Source: Candidatus Omnitrophota bacterium
Lineage (GTDB): Bacteria > Hinthialibacterota > Hinthialibacteria > Hinthialibacterales > Hinthialibacteraceae
Length of the DNA stretch: 52,136 nucleotides
NCBI GenBank assembly: GCA_013177805.1
Contig: JABLXU010000038.1
Location: 1 to 52,136, forward strand
Reading direction: 5' to 3'
Of the stretch, positions 1-9,853 are shown one piece after another (within the stretch, counting starts at the first letter, position 1; every line of letters begins with the position of its first letter). The translations under genes were made by a program, and so were the position numbers. The notes beneath the pieces are model-generated. The model made no database searches and was not told the origin of the DNA. It was given only the letters and a program-made list of their open reading frames with translations.

Positions 1-416
1 GAACGCAGAAAATACGAATCGACGTGTCACTTCTGTTGCTTGGTGAGCTCCGCGTAGGAGAGGACGGTGATGCCCTCCTGCCGCAACGCGGGGAAAATCT
101 CCTCCATCAGGCATTGCCGCTGCTGCGTGACCATTTCGATCACGAGCTGCCGGATGAGGGACAACTGCTGATGCGGCGTGAGGCCGTCGATGGTCCGTCG
201 GGTGACACCGGCGCTGGACTGCCGCTTCAATCCCCCGACCCGTTTCATGAAGAATTCATCCAGGTTGCTGCTGAATATCGCCAGGAACTTCACCCGTTCC
301 AACAACGGATTCCGCTTGTCCAGGGCCTCAAACAACACCCGCCGGTTGAATTCCAGCCAACTGGTTTCCCGGTTGATGAACAATTCCGATTTTCTCAAAT
401 TCTTTTTTCGCGCCAC
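1..416 (-). pseudogene. ppk: Polyphosphate kinase, 5' part, interrupted by an in-frame TGA (runs off the window)
   Basis: The N-terminal domain of polyphosphate kinase 1, which makes polyphosphate from ATP, is recognisable by [38 protein letters not shown] and a following helical region. The family is usually about 690-720 residues. Here the frame stops after about 130 residues at a TGA at 27-29. Beyond the stop the same frame continues as HVDSYFLR to the window edge, which fits the family segment just before the usual VFPVLTP motif, so the stop lies inside the gene. I chose the GTG at 414-416 because GGGAGAGG sits five bases upstream; an ATG at 441-443 is also in frame. It could be a true nonsense mutation or a consensus error. 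Standard code use elsewhere argues against TGA recoding. Confidence 0.8.
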
Positions 417-612
417 AATAACCTCTCCCGCAAAGGCAATCATGACTCGAGGTGGCAGGCGGTTCGGACTCGCACGGCGGACGGCGGTCGCGGGTATCGC
501 CGGAATGGATACGCCTGGGACCGTGGGATCCCCGGGCCGGGACTTGGCCGTCGAACCTCGCAGTTTATCATATCAGCTATCTGTCATTGTATCGTATTGA
601 TTCCACAAAGAA

Positions 613-638
613 ATGGCCGGAAACTGCGGCCCGGCCAT
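613..638 (-). terminator. Hairpin, probable terminator of the oxidoreductase gene
   Basis: ATGGCCGG (613-620) pairs perfectly with CCGGCCAT (631-638) around a 10-base loop. Read on the minus strand, the stem is followed by ATTTCTTTG, a weak T-rich tract, about 50 bases after the stop of the minus-strand gene ending at 690. Confidence 0.5.
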
Positions 639-689
639 TCTTCCCATCCCGGCAGGATGAATTTCATTCCATGCAAGCACGCGGACACC

Positions 690-2027
690 TTATAAGGAAT
701 AAACCGGCAGTTTCCAGGGTGCGCGGTATTCGCGGCGGTACTGAGGGCAATCCATGGCTGCCGGCTCGTTGGTGATGATTTCGCGGGAGGCATCCCATTC
801 CAATTTCTTCCCGGTTCGGAACGCAATGTTGGCCAGATGACACAACACCGTAGTTTTGTGCATGGACTCAATGTCCGACCTCGGCGTCTGGCGCGTGCGC
901 ATACACTCAATGAAATTGGCGTGGTGGCTGTTGGGAATCGGATTCACGGTTTCGGGTTTTTCCTCCAGGCGCAGGTTATCCCCTCGGCCTTCGGCAAACA
1001 CCTCCCACTTCTCCCGGTTGACGCCCAACTGCCCGTTGCGGCCGATCCACTGCGATCCGTGGCCGGACGAAAAACCATCCAGTCCGCGCTCGTTGCCCCA
1101 CCGCACCTCCCAGTGCAACACGAAATTCCGGAATTTGAAGATGGCAATCTGGGTATCCGGCGTGTCCCGGCCATCCTGAATGAAAAAGTTTCCGCCGAAC
1201 GAGGAGATCTCCAGCGGATCCCAGTCGCCCATCGCCAAGCAGACAATATCGATCATGTGCACGCCCCAATCGGCAGTCTGCCCCCCGGCGAAATCAAACC
1301 ACCAGCGCCAGTTCCAATGGAAGCGGTTTTCCTGGAACAGCGAGAAGGGGGCGGGACCCAGCCAAAAATCGTAATCCACACCTTCCGGCGGAGCGGACGG
1401 CCGGCGGAATCCCATGCCATCGCTATTGCTGTTCAGCCAGGCCCGGCATAGGGTGATGGTCCCGAGTTTCCCCGACCGGACGAAATCGATGGCGTCCTGG
1501 AAATGCTGGACACTGCGCTGCCATGAGCCGATCTGGACCACACGGTTAAATTTCTTGGCCGCGTTGACCATGGCCCGCCCTTCCACGATGTTGTGAGAAA
1601 TGGGTTTTTCACAATAGATGTCCTTGCCCGCTTCACAGGCTTGAACGAATATCAACGCGTGCCAATGATCGGGTGTGGCGATGGAAACCGCATCGACGTC
1701 CTTCTTCTCGAGAACCCGGCGGAAATCCTTGTGGCCCTCGAGTTTCAACTGGTACTTGTCTTCGAACAGGTTCTGGAATTTTTCCACTTCGCGCTGGTCC
1801 ACGTCGCAGACGTCGCTAAACTGGACGCCGGGGACCTGCATGAGTTGCTCGGCGTTGTAAGTGCCCATGCCGTGCACGCCGATGGCCGCCAGATTGATCC
1901 GGTCATTGGCTCCCAGCACGCGGCCGGGAAAGGGTCCGGCCGCCAGGGCGGCAATGCCGAATCCCGCGGCGGTCTGGGTGAACTTCCGGCGGGATATGCC
2001 TTTGGTTTCTGATTTTGTTTTCTGCAT
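690..2027 (-). CDS. Gfo/Idh/MocA-family oxidoreductase, Tat-exported
   Basis: This 445-residue protein starts at the ATG at 2025-2027, preceded by GGGAGG; an in-frame start 102 bases further upstream would put a long tail before the signal. The N terminus has a twin-arginine motif (SRRKFTQTAAGF) and a hydrophobic stretch, so export by Tat is expected. The NAD(P)-binding Rossmann region follows (INLAAIGVHGMG), then the family motifs DAVSIATPDHWHA and CEKPISHNIVEGRAM, where EKP carries the usual catalytic lysine. The C-terminal half is the alpha/beta substrate domain (FDFAGGQTADWGVHMID). Such Tat-linked members are common in PVC-type bacteria and are assumed to oxidise or epimerise sugars; the substrate is unknown. 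It resembles the protein at 48596-49948. Confidence 0.9.
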   Translation of the reverse strand: MQKTKSETKGISRRKFTQTAAGFGIAALAAGPFPGRVLGANDRINLAAIGVHGMGTYNAEQLMQVPGVQFSDVCDVDQREVEKFQNLFEDKYQLKLEGHKDFRRVLEKKDVDAVSIATPDHWHALIFVQACEAGKDIYCEKPISHNIVEGRAMVNAAKKFNRVVQIGSWQRSVQHFQDAIDFVRSGKLGTITLCRAWLNSNSDGMGFRRPSAPPEGVDYDFWLGPAPFSLFQENRFHWNWRWWFDFAGGQTADWGVHMIDIVCLAMGDWDPLEISSFGGNFFIQDGRDTPDTQIAIFKFRNFVLHWEVRWGNERGLDGFSSGHGSQWIGRNGQLGVNREKWEVFAEGRGDNLRLEEKPETVNPIPNSHHANFIECMRTRQTPRSDIESMHKTTVLCHLANIAFRTGKKLEWDASREIITNEPAAMDCPQYRREYRAPWKLPVYSL

Positions 2028-2182
2028 GATTTCGATGCCTCCCAAAGTGTGAATGGTTCCCACGTTGCCGTGCGGCGATTGGTTTTTAACGATCCGGTTG
2101 ACTCTAAACCGCCCGCCGCGGGAAGACAAGCGGAAGGAAAGCCGCCATGCGGCTTCTCTATATCTATAAGCCTCTCTTTTAT

Positions 2183-3178
<996 letters not shown>

Positions 3179-3198
3179 GCCGCATCCTTTCCCGGTCT

Positions 3199-4401
3199 CT
3201 AGGACTTCGTTTCTTGGATAATCTGATTATACAGGCTCACGGTCTGCCTGGCAGCCGCCGGCCAAGAGAATTGTCTCGCGCGTTCCAGCCCTTGTTGGGC
3301 CAGGCGGGCGCGGACGGCGCTGTCTTCCACCAGTATCCGGAGGGCTTCGCGCATGGATTCGACATCCAGCGGGTCGAACCGGAGCGCCGCGTTGCCCGCG
3401 ATCTCCCCCAGGGCGGTCGTGGATGAGCAGATAACCGGCGTGCCGCAAGCCATGGCTTCCAATACGGGGAAACCAAAACCTTCAATCAATGAAGGATTGG
3501 CCAAGCCCAAGGCGGCCTGATGGAGCTGGGCCAACTCGGTATCGGAGACGAAATCTAGAAATCGAACCCGGTTTTCGAGTTTTCGTTGTTGAATTTTATG
3601 AAAGATGCCTTGTTCCTTCCATCCCCGGCAACCGGCGATCACCAGGACGACATCCTTGTCGTGGTATGTTTCCAGATACCATGCGAACGCCTCCAGAAAG
3701 CGCTCCAGGTTCCGGCGCGGGCTGAGCGTGGCGGCGCACAAAAGGTAATGGGGAGAAGGCAGGTTCCAACGCTGCATCAGTGAACGCGCCAGCGCCGCGC
3801 GGTCCTCCACGGGATGAAACTGATCCCGGTCCACGCCCGAATAAATGACGTGAAGCTTCTCTGCGGCGAGGGGGAAACGTTCGCGAATCTGTCCGGCGGA
3901 GTAGTTCGAAACGGTAATGATTCCATCCGCCAGGCGGACAGCCCGGCGCATGAGCCACTGCGATCCCGCCGCGTCCCGCCAACGGCAGAAACGCGGATGG
4001 GTCAGCGGAATGATGTCATGCAGCGTGACGACCCACGGGCATGTCCGGCACGCGAACGGGAATGACACGCTGTCCAGCGCGTGATAAAGCCGCGGGCGGA
4101 ATTTGCGCAGGATGCGAGGCAGCGCGGCAAGCAGCCAGGCCGGCCGGTTGGCCACCGTGGTTTGAATGAGCTGCCATTCCGGGGGCAACGTGGGCATGCG
4201 GGACTGCCACAGTTCGTCCTGCCGGGCGTATTGCGGCACCGTGGCAGGCAATGCGTTGCGGAGCAGCAGGTACCGGTGGTTGGGATCGATTTCCCCCAGC
4301 GCGCGCAGCAGTCCCGCCGTGTAGGTTCCGATCCCTCCAGCGGCTGAGAGGAAACTGATGTCGAGGGCGATGTCGAACGGCGGCCCGGTGGTCGGATTCA
4401 T
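3199..4401 (-). CDS. Glycosyltransferase family 4
   Basis: A 400-residue GT-B fold glycosyltransferase. The N-terminal domain begins [20 protein letters not shown], with the glycine-rich acceptor-side loop. The nucleotide-sugar site carries the E-x7-E motif in [22 protein letters not shown] mannosyltransferase-like role in surface polysaccharide assembly is likely; donor and acceptor cannot be read. I start it at the ATG at 4399-4401, because upstream in-frame codons extend through a dispersed intergenic repeat (4514-4546) and encode no recognisable family sequence. Its stop is 20 bases from the ABC ATPase start, so the two may be co-transcribed. Confidence 0.88.
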   Translation of the reverse strand: MNPTTGPPFDIALDISFLSAAGGIGTYTAGLLRALGEIDPNHRYLLLRNALPATVPQYARQDELWQSRMPTLPPEWQLIQTTVANRPAWLLAALPRILRKFRPRLYHALDSVSFPFACRTCPWVVTLHDIIPLTHPRFCRWRDAAGSQWLMRRAVRLADGIITVSNYSAGQIRERFPLAAEKLHVIYSGVDRDQFHPVEDRAALARSLMQRWNLPSPHYLLCAATLSPRRNLERFLEAFAWYLETYHDKDVVLVIAGCRGWKEQGIFHKIQQRKLENRVRFLDFVSDTELAQLHQAALGLANPSLIEGFGFPVLEAMACGTPVICSSTTALGEIAGNAALRFDPLDVESMREALRILVEDSAVRARLAQQGLERARQFSWPAAARQTVSLYNQIIQETKS

Positions 4402-4513
4402 GCTTGATACCGAAAAACCTGATCCCTCCGGAAAGCGCGTCCCTAATGCAGTATGATCGGTTCCATTCACTCCGGGATGAGGGTGGACACCCAGTTTCGT
4501 CCTTAGAAAAATA

Positions 4514-4546
4514 CCCTCACCCTGATCCTCTCCTAAAGGGAGAAGG
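4514..4546. repeat. Dispersed intergenic palindromic repeat, copy 1
   Basis: CCCTCACCCTGATCCTCTCC followed by a short spacer and GGGAGAAGG. It matches a family seen at 10490, 13077, 21759, 26311 and 46840. The gap 4402-4705 holds no convincing gene. A second shared stretch, GCACTGGCCGGATGAACCA near 4613, also occurs near 46962, next to another copy. Confidence 0.7.
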
Positions 4547-4705
4547 AATTTCGAGTGGCGGTTTTTATCAAGCATTTTATAGAACTACGTACGCGCTGAT
4601 CTTAGAAAAGAACGCACTGGCCGGATGAACCAGTTTTATTATTCGTACCTACTCCTTCTCAAAACATTCCCTAGTTTTACACTCCCGGGCCCTATCTCTC
4701 CGGCC

Positions 4706-5422
4706 CTATTCCGGTGTTTCCCGCAACAGCGGTTGAATCAACGATGTCCACAACGCATATCCTTCGTCATTCAGGTGCAGGCCGTCTTCGAGGAACAATT
4801 CCCGCCGGGGCCGGCCGTCCGGTCCGGTCATGGGTGTATCGATATCGACGAAGGTCAGCCGGGCATCTTTCCGGGTGAAATCCTGGATCAAACGGTTGGC
4901 CTCACGCATTTTATCAATGAGTTTCCACCGCGCGACACTGGGCTTGATGGCGATGTAGATGATCCGGGTCTTGGGTAGCGCCTCATGCACTTTTTTCACG
5001 AACGTGGTGAAATCGTGGAAAACCTGTTCTGGAGTTTTCCCCGACGCGATGTCGTTATCCCCGGCATAGAATACGATGACGCGGGGCTTGTACGGCAGCA
5101 CGATCCGGTCCGCGTAATACAGCGCGTCCTCCACGAAGGAGCCGCCAAAACCCCGGTTGATCACAGGGAGATCCGGAAAACAATGCTTGAGCGGCCACAT
5201 CCGGATGCTCGAACTCCCCACGAACAGGACCGCACCCTGAGGCGGAGGATTGGTTTTATCCTGCTTTTCGAATTCCTGGATGGTGGTTTCCCACCGCGCG
5301 GGTGCCAGAGTCTCTTGCCCGGCAACCGGGGTTGGTAATCCGAGAGTGGTGAACCACGTCAAGAGAATGACCCCGGGGATGAATTTCGTACCTAACCCTC
5401 TCATCTGGTATGGAATAGACAT
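4706..5422 (-). CDS. Secreted SGNH/GDSL hydrolase
   Basis: A 238-residue esterase-type protein. The SGNH blocks are visible in order: block I VLFVGSSSIRMWP (a GDSL-like serine), block II NRGFGGS (glycine), block III YAGDNDIASG (asparagine) and block V DGLHLNDEGY (catalytic Asp-x-x-His). The N terminus has a hydrophobic segment (FIPGVILLTWFTTLGLP) ending near VAGQE, consistent with a Sec signal peptide and periplasmic or extracellular action. Relatives deacetylate carbohydrates or act as lysophospholipases; the substrate is not evident here. It is transcribed away from the next gene, which starts at 5664. Confidence 0.88.
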   Translation of the reverse strand: MSIPYQMRGLGTKFIPGVILLTWFTTLGLPTPVAGQETLAPARWETTIQEFEKQDKTNPPPQGAVLFVGSSSIRMWPLKHCFPDLPVINRGFGGSFVEDALYYADRIVLPYKPRVIVFYAGDNDIASGKTPEQVFHDFTTFVKKVHEALPKTRIIYIAIKPSVARWKLIDKMREANRLIQDFTRKDARLTFVDIDTPMTGPDGRPRRELFLEDGLHLNDEGYALWTSLIQPLLRETPE

Positions 5423-5663
5423 TTAATTCCTCCATGGGCCGTCAATTCAATTCCGGTTGCCAACCGTTTTTAAGAGCCGTTGAGAATCGCCTGCGGCTTG
5501 ATTTCCCCCAATTCCTACTCCCCAAAGTTCGCGTTTCCTGTAAGATGATGGCCGCCTCTCCTCCCCTGTTTCCACAGGGCTGCTTTTCACTTTTCTCGAA
5601 AATAGGCTATTATCATAGATGAGAACTGGCGGAATGACTACCTGGGATAGAAACGGAAACCCA

Positions 5664-6479
5664 ATGGAGCGTTGTTATTACCATTCCCGTCTCGAGGGAA
5701 TCCATACTTGCCGACATTGCGGAAAAAATATTTGCGAGGGATGTGTCATCCGCGTGGAAGGCGAGCCGTTCTGCCAGGTATGCTGGGAAGGATATACAAT
5801 CCGTGTGCGGATGATCCGTGATTTACGGGAAGAATCCAGCGCGGGGATCCCCTGGCGGCGGTGGCGGGAACTGGGCCCCATCCAGGCTTTCGTCGAAACC
5901 GCCGGTCAGGTCTTCTTCAAGCCCGCTCAATTTTTTTCCCATGTGCCCGCCGGGAAAGAAATGGGGCCCCCTTTGCTGTTCGCGGTAACCTGCATTCTGC
6001 TCTTTTGGTTTCCGATGAATATCCTGCACCTGAAATATATCTTCCCTCCTTTGCTGGATAACCTGGAAAGCCGGGGCGCGCTACTTTCCCCCGGAGAGGG
6101 AGACGGGCGGCCACCCACTGCAACGCCGCAGGATATCCGCCACCGGTTGCTGTCGCTTTCCAACTTGGAAATCCTTACAATGCCGATCAGTTATCTGGTG
6201 TATTACATCATTGTCGCGTCCTTTTTCCAGCAGGGATTGATCACCTTGTTTCATGGCCGGGAAGGGTACATCGCCACGTTTCAGATTCGTTGTTACGCGA
6301 TGGTCGCCCAATGCTTCTGGCTGATTCCCATCGTGGGGATTTTTCTGGCGGAAATCGGTTCCTTGGTGGTATGTGCCCGCGGTTTCCAACGGGTGCAAAA
6401 ACTTTCGTATTCCCGCTCCCTTTTTGTGGCTTCGGTACCGATTATGATTTCCTTTTTGATGTCTCCGGCGTTTTTGTGA
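5664..6479 (+). CDS. Zinc-ribbon/B-box plus Yip1-like membrane protein
   Basis: A 271-residue protein with an N-terminal metal-binding module (CYYH, then CRHCGKNICEGC and CQVCW, residues about 3-40). A linker and several hydrophobic segments follow (LLFAVTCILLFWFP, ISYLVYYIIVASFF, CFWLIPIVGIFLAEIGSLVV, LFVASVPIMISFLMS), typical of Yip1-domain proteins. I chose the ATG at 5664 because relatives begin with Met and the CYYH motif. Earlier ATGs at 5619 and 5634 are in frame, but a TATTAT -10-like box at 5608-5613 makes the first nearly leaderless. The function is unknown; a membrane scaffold or trafficking-like role is only a guess. The radical SAM gene follows after 52 bases. Confidence 0.75.
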   Translation: MERCYYHSRLEGIHTCRHCGKNICEGCVIRVEGEPFCQVCWEGYTIRVRMIRDLREESSAGIPWRRWRELGPIQAFVETAGQVFFKPAQFFSHVPAGKEMGPPLLFAVTCILLFWFPMNILHLKYIFPPLLDNLESRGALLSPGEGDGRPPTATPQDIRHRLLSLSNLEILTMPISYLVYYIIVASFFQQGLITLFHGREGYIATFQIRCYAMVAQCFWLIPIVGIFLAEIGSLVVCARGFQRVQKLSYSRSLFVASVPIMISFLMSPAFL

Positions 6480-6531
6480 CCTGCTTCCCCGTGAGGGCGC
6501 CATCGAAACACAGACCGAAGGAGTAGGCCAG

Positions 6532-8013
6532 ATGGGCATGCGGATTTTTCTCGGCAACGGACCATGGTACAAGGAGGGATACTACGGCGTGCGGGCGGGT
6601 TCCCGCTGGCCGCATTTCGAAGAAGAGGGGAACCAGTATCTTCCCTTCCCCTTCTATCTCGCTTACGCTACCGCCATTCTCGAGCGGGCCGGGTATGAGT
6701 GCCTGTTGGTAGACGGGGTGGCCGAGCGCATGCGGGAAGCCGAGTTCATCCAGCGCGCAGCCGCTTTTCAACCGGATATCACCCTGCTCGAAGTCTCAAC
6801 CGCCTCTCTGGAAACAGATCTGCGCCAGGCTCAGGCCATCAAAGACCGCTGTCCTCAAACCCGCATTATCTTATCTGGAATCCACCTCGACATGTACCGT
6901 CCCGGTTTTCTGGACGAACATCCCCTTGTCGATTTCGTCCTCATGGGTGAATACGACCTGATCGTGGAGGCGTTGGTCCGCGCTATCGAAAATAACGGGG
7001 ACTTTTCTCAGGTTCCCAGCCTGGTGTATCGGGGTGGGGATGGTGTGGCCCGGGAAAATCCCCGGGGGGACGTCATCCAGGACCTCGATAGCATCCCTTG
7101 GCCCGCCCGCCATTTTCTGCCCATGTTGCACTATTGGGACCTTCCCGGCGGCATACCCGAACCCAGCCTGCAGATGTGGTCCAGCCGCGGATGCCCCTTC
7201 AAATGTACGTTCTGCGCTTGGCCCCAGATCATGTACGGCAACAACCAGTACCGCGTGCGCAATCCGGAGGATGTAGTCGACGAGATTGAAGCCATGGTCA
7301 AGGAATACGGCTTCCGCTCTTTTTATTTCGACGACGACACCTTCAACATCGGCAAAAGGCGCATTCTGGCCCTGTGCGAGGAGATCAAGCGCCGCGGTCT
7401 CAAGCTGCCCTGGGCGGCCATGTCCCGGGCTGACACCTCCGACCGCGAAACCTTGAAAGCCATGAAAGACGCCGGCTTGATGGCCATTAAATACGGGGTT
7501 GAATCCGGCTCGCAGGAACTGGTGGACAATGTGCAGAAAAACCTGAACCTTGAAAAAGTCGAGGAAATGGTATGCATCACGCGCGAACTGGGCATCAACC
7601 AGCATCTCACCTTCAGTTTCGGTCTGCCCGGCGAGACCTGGGAAACGGTCCGCAAAACCATCGATTTCGCCAAGCGCCTCAATCCCGAAACCGTGCAGTT
7701 CTCCATCATGACCCCCTTCCCGGGCTCCACCTTCTATCAAATGCTCGAACAGGAAGGCAAGCTGCTCACCAAGGATTGGTCGCAATACGACGGGGGGACC
7801 ACGGCCGTCATCCGCACCGACGCCCTTTCCGGCAAGGATCTCGAAAAGGCCCTGCGCATGGCTTACAGGGAATGGGATTGGTACAAACTCACCCGCCCCT
7901 TGCATGATTTCCGCCAACTCAAGCGGGTTCTTTCCCGCCCGAAGCATACCTGGCATACCTTCAAGTTCCTGGCCGCCCGCCATCTCCGCCGCATGATCCA
8001 CACGAACGCGTGA
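6532..8013 (+). CDS. B12-binding-domain radical SAM protein
   Basis: This 493-residue protein has an N-terminal cobalamin-binding-like Rossmann region (residues about 40-160, ending GEYDLIVEALV). The radical SAM core carries its [4Fe-4S] motif in SSRGCPFKCTFCAW (C-x3-C-x2-C). The glycine-rich GVESGSQELVD and GLPGETWETV segments are typical of the BchE/MagIV-like subgroup. Such enzymes perform methylations or ring closures on lipids and natural products, or modify glycans. With glycosyltransferases scattered nearby, a lipid or polysaccharide modification is possible but unproven. The B12 motif DxHxxG is not clean, so cobalamin binding may be lost. Start at ATG 6532 or at the second ATG, 6538. 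Confidence 0.88.
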   Translation: MGMRIFLGNGPWYKEGYYGVRAGSRWPHFEEEGNQYLPFPFYLAYATAILERAGYECLLVDGVAERMREAEFIQRAAAFQPDITLLEVSTASLETDLRQAQAIKDRCPQTRIILSGIHLDMYRPGFLDEHPLVDFVLMGEYDLIVEALVRAIENNGDFSQVPSLVYRGGDGVARENPRGDVIQDLDSIPWPARHFLPMLHYWDLPGGIPEPSLQMWSSRGCPFKCTFCAWPQIMYGNNQYRVRNPEDVVDEIEAMVKEYGFRSFYFDDDTFNIGKRRILALCEEIKRRGLKLPWAAMSRADTSDRETLKAMKDAGLMAIKYGVESGSQELVDNVQKNLNLEKVEEMVCITRELGINQHLTFSFGLPGETWETVRKTIDFAKRLNPETVQFSIMTPFPGSTFYQMLEQEGKLLTKDWSQYDGGTTAVIRTDALSGKDLEKALRMAYREWDWYKLTRPLHDFRQLKRVLSRPKHTWHTFKFLAARHLRRMIHTNA

Positions 8014-8186
8014 GATGGTTCACAAAAATTCTGTCCAACGGAGTACCACACTCATTTCAAGTGAGGATCAACACTTGAATTTTCTTTGGATTGTGGGATA
8101 TGATTGATTCAAAAGAATAAGAAAAGCGCTATAGGTATAAGATTTAATACAGCGATTCTTTTTTTGTAGATTTATATTTCTAAATC

Positions 8187-8831
8187 ATGAATATTACATA
8201 CTTAAATGCATCAGTTGTTGTACTTGCTTTTGACCATAACCCAACTCTGTTGCATCCATATTTTTTAAAGAATGAAAATATTATCAATGAGGATGAGGAA
8301 TTAGCTGAGCCACCAGTCTGCACCCCCGCTTTCTCAATCGTGAAAATGCAAAGTGGAATTGTTTTTATGGTGGAAATGAACAAATTTCAGGTAATTGACA
8401 ACAATCCTCCTCCCGCATTAGAGGCATCCCTGACCCCTGAATATGCAAAACGATATATTGAAAAATTACCTCATGTTGAATATAAAGCAGTTGGTATTAA
8501 TTTTTCGTGCTTGCTTGAAATTGATCAGCCGGAAAAAAAAATAAAATCCCAGTATTTAAAACATGGCCCATGGAATAATGACCGCATGAATCCCAAAGCA
8601 ATGGGTTTAAGGTTGGTGTATAATGTATATGAGGCAGAACTACGGTTTTCGATTAATAGCGGTACAGTGGGGGAGAAAAGGGGGATATTGATCGATGCAA
8701 ATTATCATACTCGTGCTTCGGAACCTCATGATTTAAACCAAATCATTCGAATTATTTCACTCTATCCGAATCGTTGCGGACACTTTCAAGAGTCACTCTA
8801 TCGAATCTTGGATAAGGATAACTTATCATGA
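8187..8831 (+). CDS. Unknown protein, first gene of AT-rich cassette
   Basis: A 214-residue soluble protein with no signal peptide or membrane segment. Notable stretches are SVVVLAFDHNPTLLHPYFL near the N terminus, a central VEYKAVGINFSCLLEI and a C-terminal HDLNQIIRIISLYPN. I have an impression of uncharacterised proteins sharing an NP..(L).P.FL start and a Y.AVGIN core, but I cannot name a family. The composition is strongly AT-rich. It overlaps the next gene by ATGA (8828-8831), which implies translational coupling and a shared function. There is an A/T-rich leader and no strong Shine-Dalgarno before the ATG. Confidence 0.7.
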   Translation: MNITYLNASVVVLAFDHNPTLLHPYFLKNENIINEDEELAEPPVCTPAFSIVKMQSGIVFMVEMNKFQVIDNNPPPALEASLTPEYAKRYIEKLPHVEYKAVGINFSCLLEIDQPEKKIKSQYLKHGPWNNDRMNPKAMGLRLVYNVYEAELRFSINSGTVGEKRGILIDANYHTRASEPHDLNQIIRIISLYPNRCGHFQESLYRILDKDNLS

Positions 8832-9283
8832 ACGTTTTTCCAGTACCCACAAGTTACGATTCAAAATCAACTTCGTCACCGCTCGAAATTTCTCACGATT
8901 GGTTGATCACAGACTGTATAAGTCATGCAAAGTATCGCTTCAATCAATCATCTTCTACTGGCTATGATTCAATTTGCGATAGTTTCACCCGAAATATAAA
9001 TAATTCAGAAAATGATATATTTGCATTATATAAAAATTATTTTTTTAATAAAATGGGATGCGGTTTGCATTCTCTATTGTGGGAAGATGATAGCCGGACA
9101 AAGCCGGCTGAAATCCAGCGATATGAATCAATCATCAAAAAAAACCATTTCATCGATGCGCCAGAAGAGTGCCAAGATTGGGACAAACCACTTCCCAAGC
9201 CCAAAATTCACAGGTCAGGTAAGATTGCTGTGCGATTGCACTTTTCAGGACGAGGAAAACCACTTCCGTTTGATGAGTCGTAA
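8828..9283 (+). CDS. Unknown protein, second gene of AT-rich cassette
   Basis: A 151-residue protein rich in Ser, Asn, Asp and Lys. It begins MNVFPVPTSYDSKSTSS and has a middle helical region (NDIFALYKNYFFNKMGCG) and a basic, Pro-containing tail (KPLPKPKIHRSGKIAVRL). I recognise no domain. The ATG overlaps the stop of the previous gene (ATGA), so the two are almost certainly co-translated. The next gene begins 27 bases downstream. Composition matches the island rather than the chromosome. Confidence 0.65.
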   Translation: MNVFPVPTSYDSKSTSSPLEISHDWLITDCISHAKYRFNQSSSTGYDSICDSFTRNINNSENDIFALYKNYFFNKMGCGLHSLLWEDDSRTKPAEIQRYESIIKKNHFIDAPEECQDWDKPLPKPKIHRSGKIAVRLHFSGRGKPLPFDES

Positions 9284-9309
9284 AATCCAACCGTGTTTTT
9301 TTTCAAAAA

Positions 9310-9849
9310 ATGAGCGATAACCGTTATCCATGGTATGAAGTTGTTTCAGGGGATGAGATTTTACAGGGAGACATTATCGAGAATTGTCCTGTTTTCCTAC
9401 CACCTTCGGATCTTGATGTAACGACCCAAAACGACACAGTCGATTTTATATGGGAAGAACGGGATGTAATTGTAATGTCTCAAAGTTGTGACCTCGTGAA
9501 AAGTGTTCCTAACCGTATTGACGAGGTCATGCTTTGTGGTATCAGTTTTCCACACGAATTTGGGGAGAAGGGATTAAAAAAGGATGAAATGGAAGCAATC
9601 CGAAAAGGCCATCGGCCCGCGTATCATATCCTGAATCAGTGCTCTTTGCCTGAATTTATATGCGAGCATCGCATCGTTGATTTCCGAAAGGTTTATTCGT
9701 TACCACTCGATTATTTTCGTGAGCTTGCCAAAAGGAAATCGCCACGATTACGTCTACTCCCTCCTTATCGTGAACATTTAGCCCAGGCATTTGCCCGGTA
9801 TTTCATGCGTGTCGGACTTCCCGTCGATATCCCGAGTTTCACAAAATAA
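9310..9849 (+). CDS. Unknown protein with GDI...CPV...VMSQSCDL pattern, third gene of AT-rich cassette
   Basis: A 179-residue soluble protein. The first half has a compact pattern: WYEVVSGDEILQGDIIENCPVF, then ERDVIVMSQSCDLVKS and DEVMLCGI, like a small beta-rich domain with a buried Ser-Cys-Asp motif. The second half is helical and basic (YFRELAKRKSPRLRLLPPYREHLAQAFARYFMRVGLP). I associate the QGDI..CPV / SQSCDL pattern with uncharacterised bacterial proteins but cannot name a family or a function. The last third becomes more GC-rich, so the island edge may lie at or inside its 3' end. Confidence 0.7.
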   Translation: MSDNRYPWYEVVSGDEILQGDIIENCPVFLPPSDLDVTTQNDTVDFIWEERDVIVMSQSCDLVKSVPNRIDEVMLCGISFPHEFGEKGLKKDEMEAIRKGHRPAYHILNQCSLPEFICEHRIVDFRKVYSLPLDYFRELAKRKSPRLRLLPPYREHLAQAFARYFMRVGLPVDIPSFTK

Positions 9850-9853
9850 CACT

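Larger units (their letters stand above)
8040..9850 (+). other. AT-rich genomic island holding three unknown genes
   Basis: Base composition drops abruptly after the radical SAM gene: A and T runs, AT-ending codons and runs of six or more A or T are frequent. It returns to the GC-rich local norm at about 9850. Three plus-strand genes fill the island (8187-8831, 8828-9283, 9310-9849). No integrase, transposase, tRNA or clear direct repeats flank it, so the route of entry is unseen. Recent horizontal acquisition is the simplest reading. Confidence 0.75.

Noticed and set aside
27..29. TGA read as tryptophan (alternative genetic code)
   Set aside because: TGA ends acpS, aroA, ispF and other genes at the expected lengths, and tryptophan is encoded by TGG throughout.
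6871..8001. Minus-strand frame of about 376 codons across the radical SAM gene
   Set aside because: The plus-strand protein has a valid CxxxCxxC cluster and family motifs; GC-rich codon bias leaves an open antisense frame.
8040..9850. Prophage or transposon as the origin of the AT-rich island
   Set aside because: No integrase, transposase, terminal inverted repeats, tRNA target or direct repeats were seen. Horizontal origin is supported by composition only.
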